A stretch of DNA of 52,165 nt from an uncultured Lachnospira sp. (lineage in GTDB: Bacteria > Bacillota > Clostridia > Lachnospirales > Lachnospiraceae): the NCBI GenBank assembly GCA_910587485.1, contig CAJUKN010000018.1, positions 1 through 52,165 on the forward strand. Reading direction: 5' to 3'. Under the pieces are notes generated by a model. It searched no databases, was not told the DNA's origin, and saw only the letters and a list, made by a program, of their open reading frames with translations. Shown here piece by piece: positions 8,730-18,000 of the stretch. A program made the position numbers and the translations under genes. Position 1 is the first letter of the stretch. Every line of letters begins with the position of its first letter.

Positions 8730-9569
8730 ATGTTAAAAATAGGCTGTCATTTGTCAACTGCAAATGGATTTTTAAATATGGGAAAGGAAATTGTTGCGTT
8801 AGGAGGCAATACATTTCAATTTTTTTCAAGAAATCCACGAGGAGGTTCCGCAAAAACAATTGATGAAAAAGATATTAATGATTTTAAAGAATTTGCAAAG
8901 GAAAAAGGCATTGATATCATTTTAGCTCATGCACCATATACATTAAATGCTTGTTCTAATGATCCAGATATCAGAGCCTTTGCAAAAAGAACTTTTGCAG
9001 ATGATTTGGAACGAATGGAATATTTGCCAAATAATATGTATAATTTTCATCCGGGAAGTCATATGAAACAAGGCACCCAGACAGGTATAGAATATATTGT
9101 TGAGATGCTAAATGAATCTATAAAACCAGAACAGACAACAAAGGTTTTATTAGAAACAATGTCTGGAAAAGGCTCTGAAATTGGAAGAACTTTTGAAGAA
9201 ATCAGACAAATTATTGATGGTGTTGAGTTAAAGGACCATGTTGGTGTTTGTTTGGATACTTGTCATATCTATGATTCAGGTTATGATATTGTGGGAAACT
9301 TAGAAGGTGTTTTGAAAGAATTTGATGAGGTTATAGGATTAGAGCGATTAAAAGCAGTACATCTCAATGATTCTAAGAATCCATTTGCAAGTCATAAGGA
9401 TAGACATGAAAAGATTGGAGAGGGAAGCATTGGAGTTCAAACGTTTACTTCTATTATTAATAATGCGGCTCTTAAAGAACTGCCTTTTTATTTAGAGACG
9501 CCAAATGAATTTGACGGATATGCTAAGGAAATTGCACTTCTTAAGAGTTTGTATACATGTGATAATTAA
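8730..9569 (+). CDS. nfo: endonuclease IV (AP endonuclease)
   Basis: Repairs abasic sites and oxidised 3' ends in DNA. 279 residues, the usual length. The zinc-binding motifs of the AP2EC TIM barrel are visible: NFHPGSH, LLETMSGKGSEIG, VCLDTCHIYDSGYD, HLNDSKNPFASHKDRHEKIGEG and LETPNE. A small hairpin (GATAGC/GCTATC, near 8626-8656) lies in the short gap after rsmI. Convergent with the tetR gene. Confidence 0.95.
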   Translation: MLKIGCHLSTANGFLNMGKEIVALGGNTFQFFSRNPRGGSAKTIDEKDINDFKEFAKEKGIDIILAHAPYTLNACSNDPDIRAFAKRTFADDLERMEYLPNNMYNFHPGSHMKQGTQTGIEYIVEMLNESIKPEQTTKVLLETMSGKGSEIGRTFEEIRQIIDGVELKDHVGVCLDTCHIYDSGYDIVGNLEGVLKEFDEVIGLERLKAVHLNDSKNPFASHKDRHEKIGEGSIGVQTFTSIINNAALKELPFYLETPNEFDGYAKEIALLKSLYTCDN

Positions 9570-9606
9570 AAATGTTGTCTGATTTATATTTATATAAAAG
9601 AAAGAT

Positions 9607-10224
9607 TCAACAGTTTGTACACATATGAGATTGAATAATGCCTCGTATTGCATTATATAAATGAGGTTTTAAATGTTCTAAATCAACAGGTTCTTTATAC
9701 AATATAGCACTGTAAATGGTTGAACTAACTAATTCTGTTATCATAAAAATCATAACTTCAGGTTCATGTATGGGTTGTTTGGATTCATTAATCATGGATT
9801 CAAAAACATGTTTAAAGTTAATGTCATTGTCGCTAATATTGCTTGTTAATGCTTGTTTAAATATGCCCCAGCTTAAATTTTTAGAAATAAAGGTAAGAAG
9901 TGATTGGTTTTCATTGAGAGCATTTACAATATGGTCAACAATAAATATGATTTGGTCTTCAAAAGATATATCATGGTCTTTTTGATAATGGAGCAATTCG
10001 ATTTTTGCAGCAGTAAAAAGCTTGCTTGATTCATGTGAAATCAACTTGTTGCGAATGTCATATTTATCTTTAAAATATAGATAAAATGTACCTTTAGCAA
10101 TACCTGATTCTTTGGAAATTTCAGATACGGACGTTTTATTAACCCCCTGTGTAGTAAATAATTTATATGCAGCATCAAGCAAAGAGGTCATCTTTGCTTT
10201 TTTATTGATTTCAATTTTCCCCAT
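9607..10224 (-). CDS. TetR/AcrR family transcriptional regulator
   Basis: A repressor-type regulator, 205 residues. The N-terminal helix-turn-helix is clear (TSVSEISKESGIAKGTFYLYFKDKYDI, read in two halves: recognition helix GIAKGTFYLYF). The C-terminal ligand/dimer domain is not recognisable to a specific ligand. AGGAGG lies just before the ATG. A 15-bp palindrome AGGAT-N5-ATCCT (10267-10281) between its start and its promoter is a likely autoregulatory site. The palindromes in front of the MMPL gene (19882, 19921) have a different sequence, so that operon is not its obvious target. Confidence 0.88.
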   Translation of the reverse strand: MGKIEINKKAKMTSLLDAAYKLFTTQGVNKTSVSEISKESGIAKGTFYLYFKDKYDIRNKLISHESSKLFTAAKIELLHYQKDHDISFEDQIIFIVDHIVNALNENQSLLTFISKNLSWGIFKQALTSNISDNDINFKHVFESMINESKQPIHEPEVMIFMITELVSSTIYSAILYKEPVDLEHLKPHLYNAIRGIIQSHMCTNC

Positions 10225-10266
10225 GATGTCCTCCTGTTTTTATTTTATTGGGCATTATGACTTATA

Positions 10267-10281
10267 AGGATAAATAATCCT
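10267..10281. promoter_or_regulatory. 15-bp palindrome, candidate TetR operator
   Basis: AGGATAAATAATCCT is a perfect 5+5+5 inverted repeat about 43 bp upstream of the tetR start codon and downstream of a minus-strand TATAAT (10300-10305). Position and symmetry fit an autorepression site; binding is inference. Confidence 0.5.
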
Positions 10282-10513
10282 ACAATTACTTAATTAATTA
10301 TTATATCAAAAAATGGGATTATGAACAATATTTTTAAAGCTATTTTGAAATCATTTTTATATAATCTGCTAGTTGCTTGCAATTTACTTTGTTATTTGCC
10401 AGATAAGGCTATAATTTTTAACAAAAACTAACACATTTTTTATAGCAACTAACAAGAATAAACGAATTTTTTGTATAAAATTAATAAAAATAATAATTTA
10501 ATAGATTGCATAA

Positions 10514-10572
10514 TTGACACAAAAATATAATTTTTATATAGTTATAGTAAACTTGTGTAAAGTGAGTTTACA
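10514..10572 (+). promoter_or_regulatory. promoter and inverted repeat before pectinase 1
   Basis: TTGACA (10514-10519), 17-nt spacer and TATAGT (10537-10542). Immediately downstream, overlapping the likely start of transcription, is TGTAAAGTGAGTTTACA (10556-10572), an inverted repeat with half-sites TGTAAA/TTTACA; a second nested pair is GTAAACT (10547) with AGTTTAC (10565). The promoter of pectinase 2 has the same arrangement. The rest of the gap between tetR and this gene is A/T-rich with no other feature. Confidence 0.65.
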
Positions 10573-10669
10573 AAAGTTGTATTATTTTTATTATTATGTT
10601 TTTGCTTCATAAATATATGTTTGATTGTTAAACAGCCATTATAAGCAAAGGCATAAAGGAAGGGGTATT

Positions 10670-13600
10670 ATGAAAAAAGGAATGATGAAAGTAGCATCTG
10701 TTGTAATGTCAGTAACAGTTGCTATGTCTACCTTAGGCTTAGGTGGAACAACTGCCACTGCGGCAGGACTTCCTACAACAGACGGACATGATAAATATGT
10801 GGATAAAGCTGTGTTTGATGTAATTGGAAGTGATACTTTTGGAACAAAAGAATTGGAAAGCCCATTGTTTGACAAGACAAAAGGAAGCAGCAATATTACC
10901 AATCTACAAGTTCCAGTGTTGGCGTATGATGACACAAGTATAGGTGTTGTATGGAATAAGCCAGAAAAGTATGATAATGTAGCAGATTATAAGGTTTGGG
11001 TTAATGGCGAGCTTAAAGAAACAGCAAGGGAGAACTTTAAGAAAAATTCAGCTTGGACAGCTACATATATGGAAGCCTTTTATGACTACTATAATGCACA
11101 AGGCAAAAGTGGTGTGGAGATGGTTAATGTAGATATCCACTCATTTAGAGCTACAGGTCTTACACCAGATACAGAGTATACAATCAAGGTTATTGCTATT
11201 GATAAAGATGGTAATGAACTTGGTGAGGCTAGGGAGATAAAGCAAAGAACAACAAAGACACCAGAAGTTGTTAATATAACAGATTTTGGCGCCCAGACAT
11301 CAGAAGGATATACAGCTTATGATGATACAATTAATGCTTTTATTGAGAAAAATACAAAAGCAATTCAGGCAGCTATCGATGCTTGTCCAGTAGGAGGCAA
11401 GGTTGTAGTTCCAGAAGGTATCTTTGTAACAGGTGCGCTTTGGTTAAAGAGTGATATGACACTTGAAGTAAATGGTACACTTTGGGCATCACCAAACAGT
11501 GACCATTTTGAGATTGGATTTCTTATGTATCCATTTTATACAGATACAAGAGGATGGGGACTTGTCAATGCAATGTCAGCAGATGAGTCAGCACCAGTTA
11601 AAAATGTTCGTGTAACAGGTAATGGTACATTATATGGAAATGGTTGGAAGTATGGTGCTGGTTCAACAATATATAAAGACGGTCTTACATCAAACAAGGG
11701 TGAGAACAAACAGTCTGGTGACCCAGCCGATACAAAAACTTGGGGACTTCCAAGATATTGTAATGGTGGTAATATAGCTGTATTCTATCAAGGTATTCAG
11801 GCAAAGGATTCTGCATATAAGTATCTTAAGAACACTGGAAAATATACAGAAGCACAAATTCAGGCGTTGATAGATGCAACAACTTCATCAGAAGCAACAG
11901 CAGCAGTGACAGCTATGAAATTAGATAAAAATTCGTCAGATATTAAAAATGCGTATGCTACACGTTCAAGTCTTCTTATTATGAGAAACTGTGAAAATGT
12001 ATATGTTGGAGATATCACAATTGAAAACCCATCAAACCATTCAGTAAACATTCTTGATTCAAGAAAGATTGCTACTACAAATGTAAAAGTATTTTCATAT
12101 GATGGCAATAATGGTGATGGTCTTGGATTTGGTTGTTCAATGGATGTTATCTGTTGGGGTAACTTCACAGATACAGGTGATGATAACTTAGGTTTTGGTT
12201 CATCTGTTGGTGAAGGAGCAAGAGATTGTGATATTCAGACAAACTCAGAAATTTGGATGTTTGATAACTTTATACGTGAAGGACATGGCGGTCTTGCAGC
12301 AGGTAGCCATACAGGTAATGGTATTCAAGACGTTCTTTTTGAAGATACAGTTATGAACCATATTGATATGGCGTTCCGTTTTAAATCAGCTCCTACAAAT
12401 GGTGGATTTGGTGCAAATATTACTATGAGAGATTGTGCTGTAGTGGATACCAATCAAGCTTGGGTACTTACAACAAGTTATGGTGACCCAAACTCTGCAT
12501 CTTCAACAGAATGGGCAGAAATTGGCGAGTTTTATAACTTTGCAGCATACAATATTACAGTTAATACTGTAGTTCAAAATACAATTCAGGTATTAGCTGA
12601 TGTTGACCCAGTTGGTAATGTTTCAAAGCCATTACATAAACATCATAACTTATATTTCCAAGATATTACATTTGGTGATGTAGGTAAGAATGGCAGCTAT
12701 AAAAATGGAAATGGCTGGGAGTCATTAGTTGGCTGTGAAAATGCAGTATTTTATAATGTTTTCACAAAGTCATATAATAGCAAAGCTGTGTCTGCTAAGA
12801 CAAACACAGCATGGAATAATTTACAGTACTGTAAAAATCTTATATTCCAAGGAACAACAATGGATTCAGAAGGTGCTTGTGTAGATAAGATGAACGCAGC
12901 AATGAGTCCAATCGTTATAACAGATAATAAAGTGACTGCTGAAAATGTAGCATCTAGTGGTAGCAATGAGCAAGGTGAATATTGGATAGTTACACCAGCA
13001 GATGGATTTGGCGATGCATTTAATGATGCAGTAGGTAAACAGGGTATTACTACAATACCAAAAACAGAAAACAATGGAACAAATGTTGGATTTGTTTATG
13101 ACAATGAACACAACAAAGGCGGCACAGGCGTACCTAATGCTGAAATTGGATTTTCTTATAAAGGGTGTGATATGACAGACCTTACTAAGATTGTTCTTGA
13201 AATTTGCAGACAGACAAGTACAGGTACACAAACCGTTTCTATTCGTCTTGATGAAAAGAATGGAAAAGAAATTGCTAGTGCAACACTTGAAGGAACAAAG
13301 AATGATGGATATTTGCCTTATGAGATGGATGTTACTTTACCAGAGGGCGTAACAGGAATGCACAAATTGTTTATCGTGTTTAATTCAACTGGAAATACTG
13401 CAAATTATATAGCAAATGTTAAAGATATGAAGGGCATTAAAAAAGCTGGTTCAGGACAACAGACAGGTTCTGATAGTAGTGCATCTGCAGCAAGTGGTAC
13501 AGAACGTAAAGTAAAACTTACATGGACACCTGTAACAAATGATACAGATGTATTTTATGGTGTAGATACCTATGTTGGTGATGTGAAGGTTGATATGGTT

Positions 13601-14662
13601 GATGGTATTAAAGAACCAATAACTACAATTGGAAGATTATCATCAGGTGTAGCATATACATTTAAAGTATATGTGAGCGAAAAAGGTGATAATGCCAATA
13701 GTATGTCAACAACAGGCATCAATAAGACACTTATTGGAGAAACCACAATTACAGTTGATGGAGATAAGGATACAACAGCGATTAAAGCAACTGGAGAAAT
13801 CACAAAATTTGCATCATCAATTTATACATGCGCACATGCTTATTGGACAAATGTTTCAAAAACTGATGCAAGAGTTCGTGGTTATAAAATATATGCAAAT
13901 GATAAGTATATAAAGACACTTTATAATTACCAGATTCCAAATTATAAAACAGTTGATACAATAGCGAATCAGATAGGACGACTTACACCGGGCATTAGTA
14001 ATAAAATACAAATCATTGCATTTACTGATGCTGATGTTGAATACAAGTATCCAGAAAATTCTGTTGAAACACTTAAAAACTATGATTATAAAGCTCCTGT
14101 ATGGGCAGCAGATGCGAAGTTGACAGCAGAAGTAAAGGGTAGTGATGTTGTATTAACATGGTCAGCAGCTATAGATGATACAAAAGTTGGTGGTTACAGA
14201 GTATATGTAGATGGAGTACCAGTATATGCGGATGCAAATACAAAAGCATTTAATCCAGTAAATGGAACAAAGACAACTACAGAAACAACTTATACATTAA
14301 CAGGTCTTGACCTTACAAAGTCACATACAATCACAGTACAGGCTGGTGATACATGGTGGAAAGCTGAACAAGGCATGGGTGACTATGATAAAATGGCAGG
14401 CTTTAACTGGACTGTAAAAGGACTTTCAGTACAAATTGGAGAAGGTGGAGAAGAAGATGACTTCATTTATGGTGACCTTAATGATGATGGTGAAGTAAAC
14501 ATTTTAGATGCTGTTCTTATAAAGAAAGTATGTGCAAAGATGGATGTTAAGTACAATAAAAAAGCTGCAAATGTTAAGGTTGATGACGAGATTGATATTC
14601 AAGATGCCGTTCTTCTTGTAAAGTATTGCGCACAGATGAATGTTGTACTTGGTCAGAAATAA
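10670..14662 (+). CDS. secreted GH28 polygalacturonase with FN3 modules and C-terminal dockerin (pectinase 1)
   Basis: Cleaves polygalacturonan outside the cell. 1330 residues from the ATG at 10670, which has AAAGGAAGGGG before it. Order of parts: signal peptide (1-32, cleavage near TATAAG); FN3-like domain (about 79-196), as in exo-polygalacturonases of the PehX type; GH28 beta-helix (about 200-760) with NGD (481-483), DD (504-505), GHG (538-540) and RFK (570-572), the four catalytic motifs; a jelly-roll-like module resembling CBM6/35 (about 765-920); Ser/Ala linker; FN3-like modules; and a type I dockerin in the last 65 residues with two calcium-binding repeats beginning GDLNDDGEVNILDAVLIKK. 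No cohesin protein is in the window. Paralogue of the next gene. Confidence 0.92.
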   Translation: MKKGMMKVASVVMSVTVAMSTLGLGGTTATAAGLPTTDGHDKYVDKAVFDVIGSDTFGTKELESPLFDKTKGSSNITNLQVPVLAYDDTSIGVVWNKPEKYDNVADYKVWVNGELKETARENFKKNSAWTATYMEAFYDYYNAQGKSGVEMVNVDIHSFRATGLTPDTEYTIKVIAIDKDGNELGEAREIKQRTTKTPEVVNITDFGAQTSEGYTAYDDTINAFIEKNTKAIQAAIDACPVGGKVVVPEGIFVTGALWLKSDMTLEVNGTLWASPNSDHFEIGFLMYPFYTDTRGWGLVNAMSADESAPVKNVRVTGNGTLYGNGWKYGAGSTIYKDGLTSNKGENKQSGDPADTKTWGLPRYCNGGNIAVFYQGIQAKDSAYKYLKNTGKYTEAQIQALIDATTSSEATAAVTAMKLDKNSSDIKNAYATRSSLLIMRNCENVYVGDITIENPSNHSVNILDSRKIATTNVKVFSYDGNNGDGLGFGCSMDVICWGNFTDTGDDNLGFGSSVGEGARDCDIQTNSEIWMFDNFIREGHGGLAAGSHTGNGIQDVLFEDTVMNHIDMAFRFKSAPTNGGFGANITMRDCAVVDTNQAWVLTTSYGDPNSASSTEWAEIGEFYNFAAYNITVNTVVQNTIQVLADVDPVGNVSKPLHKHHNLYFQDITFGDVGKNGSYKNGNGWESLVGCENAVFYNVFTKSYNSKAVSAKTNTAWNNLQYCKNLIFQGTTMDSEGACVDKMNAAMSPIVITDNKVTAENVASSGSNEQGEYWIVTPADGFGDAFNDAVGKQGITTIPKTENNGTNVGFVYDNEHNKGGTGVPNAEIGFSYKGCDMTDLTKIVLEICRQTSTGTQTVSIRLDEKNGKEIASATLEGTKNDGYLPYEMDVTLPEGVTGMHKLFIVFNSTGNTANYIANVKDMKGIKKAGSGQQTGSDSSASAASGTERKVKLTWTPVTNDTDVFYGVDTYVGDVKVDMVDGIKEPITTIGRLSSGVAYTFKVYVSEKGDNANSMSTTGINKTLIGETTITVDGDKDTTAIKATGEITKFASSIYTCAHAYWTNVSKTDARVRGYKIYANDKYIKTLYNYQIPNYKTVDTIANQIGRLTPGISNKIQIIAFTDADVEYKYPENSVETLKNYDYKAPVWAADAKLTAEVKGSDVVLTWSAAIDDTKVGGYRVYVDGVPVYADANTKAFNPVNGTKTTTETTYTLTGLDLTKSHTITVQAGDTWWKAEQGMGDYDKMAGFNWTVKGLSVQIGEGGEEDDFIYGDLNDDGEVNILDAVLIKKVCAKMDVKYNKKAANVKVDDEIDIQDAVLLVKYCAQMNVVLGQK

Positions 14663-14700
14663 TAATGTTTTATAAACAATAAACTTTTATAAAAAATATT

Positions 14701-14744
14701 AAATCCCTAGTCATTTTTGGAATAAAAATGATTAGGGATTTTTT
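14701..14744 (+). terminator. intrinsic terminator after pectinase 1
   Basis: AAATCCCTAGTCATTTTT pairs with AAAAATGATTAGGGATTT around a 5-nt loop, followed by T. The next 320 bases before pectinase 2 contain only A/T-rich sequence and its promoter. Confidence 0.88.
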
Positions 14745-14917
14745 ATGTACATAGATGTTCAAAGGAAAAATATCAGATAGATAACAAATTTAGTGTGACA
14801 AGTAAAAAAGAAGATTGTCTATTCAATTAAAAGGTTATATTTTTTGTAATATTTGATATAATAAAATACTTTTTTTGTTTAAATCTTATAAAAGTGATAA
14901 TTTAATTGATTGTATAA

Positions 14918-14976
14918 TTGACAAAAAGCCATAATCCATATATATTTATAGTAGGCTTATGTAAAATGAGTTTACA
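14918..14976 (+). promoter_or_regulatory. promoter and inverted repeat before pectinase 2
   Basis: TTGACA (14918-14923), 17-nt spacer, TATATT (14941-14946), then TGTAAAATGAGTTTACA (14960-14976). The layout matches pectinase 1: same spacer and same TGTAAA-N5-TTTACA half-sites, while the -10 to repeat distance is equal within one base. This similarity is part of the duplication and so is not independent evidence of function. Confidence 0.65.
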
Positions 14977-15069
14977 AAAGTTGCATTATTTTATTATTAT
15001 GTCTTTGTGTCTAAAATATGCTTTATTATAAAGTGTTAATTATGGACAAGACATAAAGAAAGGGGCATT

Positions 15070-18000
15070 ATGAAAAAAGGAATGATGAAAGTAGCATCTG
15101 TTGTGATGTCAGTAACAGTTGCTATGTCCACCTTGGGCTTAGGTGGAACAACTGCCACTGCGGCAGGACTTCCTACAACAGACGGACACGACAAATATGT
15201 TGATAAGGCTGTGTTTGATGTGATTGGAAGTGACACTTTTGGAACAAAACCGTTGGATAATCCATTGTTTGACAAGACAAAGGGAAGCAGTGATATTACC
15301 AACCTTCAAGTTCCAGTATTGGCTTATGATGATACCAGTATAGGTGTTGTATGGAATAAGCCAGAAAAGTATGATAATGTAGCAGATTATAAGGTTTGGG
15401 TTAATGGTGAGCTAAAGGAGACAGCAAGAGAGAATTTCAAGAAAAATTCAGCTTGGACAGCTACATATATGGAAGCCTTTTATGACTACTACAATACACA
15501 AGGAAAAAGTGATGTGGAGATGGTTAATGTAGATATCCACTCATTTAGAGCAACAAATCTGAAGCCAGATACAGAATATACAATCAAGGTCGTTGCTATT
15601 GATAAAGATGGCAAGGAGCTTGGTGAGGCTAAAGAGATAAAGCAAAAAACAACAAAGACACCAGAAGTTGTTAATATTAAAGATTTTGGTGCAGAAACAT
15701 CAGAAGGCTATACAACATATGATGATACAATCAATGCTTTTGTAGAAAAGAACACAAAGGCAATTCAGTCAGCAATTGATGCTTGTCCAGAAGGAGGCAA
15801 GGTTGTTGTTCCAGAAGGAATCTTTGTAACAGGAGCACTTTGGTTAAAGAGTGATATGACACTTGAAGTCAATGGTACACTTTGGGCATCACCAAACAGT
15901 GACCATTTTGAGATTGGATTTTTGATGTATCCATTCTATACAGATACAAGAGGCTGGGGACTTGTCAATGCTATGTCAGCAGATGAGTCAGCTCCTATTA
16001 AAAATGTTCGTGTAACAGGTAATGGTACATTGTATGGTAATGGCTGGAAGTATGGTGCTGGTTCAACAATTGATGGAGATGGCATTGTATCAAATAAGGG
16101 TAAACATACAATGGCTGGTGACCCAACAGATACAGCAAATTGGGGACTTCCAAGATACTGTGGCGGCGGTAATGTCAATGTATTCTATCAAGGTATTCAG
16201 TCAAAAGATTCATCATACAAGTATCTTAAGAATACTGGAAAGTATACAGAAGCACAGCTTCAAGCAGTGCTTGATGCAAAGACAGCATCAGAGGCAAGTG
16301 CAGCAGGTAAAGCATTTAGTGGTGATGACCTTAAATTTGCGTATGCTACACGTTCAAGTCTTCTTATTATGAGAAACTGTGAAAATGTATATGTTGGAGA
16401 TATCACAATTGAGAACCCATCAAACCATTCAGTAAATATTCTTGATTCAAGAAAGATTGCTACAACAAATGTAAAAGTATTTTCTTATGATGGAAATAAT
16501 GGTGATGGTCTTGGATTTGGTTGTTCAATGGATGTTATCTGCTGGGGTAACTTTACAGATACAGGTGATGATAACTTAGGTTTTGGTTCATCGGTTGGTG
16601 AAGGCGCTAGAGACTGTAACATTCAGACAAACTCAGAAATCTGGATGTTTGATAACTTTGTACGTGAAGGACACGGTGGACTTGCAGCAGGAAGTCATAC
16701 AGGCAATGGTATTCAGGACGTTCTTTTTGAAGATACAGTTATGAACCATATTGATATGGCATTCCGTTTTAAATCAGCTCCTACAAATGGTGGTTTTGGT
16801 GCTAATATTACGATGAGAGACTGTGCTGTGGCAGATACCAATCAAGGTTGGGTACTTACAACAAGTTATGGTGACCCGAACTCTGCATCATCAACAGAAT
16901 GGGCAGAAATTGGTGAGTTCTATAACTTTGCTTCATATAATGTTACAGTGAATACAGTTGTTCAAAATACAATACAAGTATTAGCAGATATTGACCCAGT
17001 TGGTTCACCTTCAAAGCCATTACATTCACATCATAACTTATATTTCCAAGACATTACATTTGGTGATGTAGGTGTGAATGGTTCTTATAAGAATAAAGCT
17101 GGTTGGGAGACATTGATTGGATGTGACAATTCAGTATTTTACAATGTTAAGACTGTTTCATATAACAAAAAAGCAATTGATAAAAACACAAACAAGGCAT
17201 GGAGTAATCTTCAATATTGTAATAACCTTATCTTCCAAGGAACAACAATGGAATCATTAGGTGCATATACAGATAAGATGAATGCAGCAATGAGTCCAAT
17301 CGTAGTAGCAGATAATAAAATAACTGCTGAGAATGTGGCTCCTAGTGATGAAGGTAATGGTGATGAGCCAGATGACCCTTCTATACAATATGAAGTGGTA
17401 AAGACTTGGACAGGAAATGATATCGTTGCTGCTCAAGATAAAGAAGATACTGGACTTAACACATATTATAAGAAGGATGCTAATGATACAAGCACTGCTA
17501 CAGAATCAAAGTGGGTTGTTGATAACAAGTCGGAAGCTGTGCCTGCTGAACTTCAAGAGGAATTTGGTACAGGCAGGGCAGCTAGAGCTGGCGGTGTAAA
17601 GGCAATGGATAAAGATGCAGCTACACAAAGTAAAGGAACAATACCTGCTTCTGGATGTTATATTACATATACAGCAACAGAAGATGGTAAGCTTCGTGTA
17701 GCTTCAAAAACAAGTCCTAAAAAGAAATTTTTTGTAGTAGATTCAGATGGAACTGTAGTGGCTAGCAAAGATGTATCAGCTACAGACCCTGTTGATAATA
17801 CAGTACTTGAATTTAAAGTAAAGGCTGGCAAGACATATTATATTTATGCTAATGGAGAAACAGGTCAGGTTTATGGAATTTCATTGTTAAAACCTGTAGC
17901 TGGTGGTGACAATCCAGGAGTAGAGCTTCAGAGAGAATCTGTTGATATCTCTAAAGGTATTATTGCTGGAGAAGAACATGGTACAGCATCAGGTGTATAT

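Noticed and set aside
9716..9985. Plus-strand open frame of 89 residues
   Set aside because: It is wholly opposite the TetR gene, which has a clear helix-turn-helix and ribosome binding site.
10556..10572. TGTAAA-N5-TTTACA as a catabolite (cre) site
   Set aside because: The cre consensus (TGWAANCGNTNWCA) requires a central CG that is absent here.
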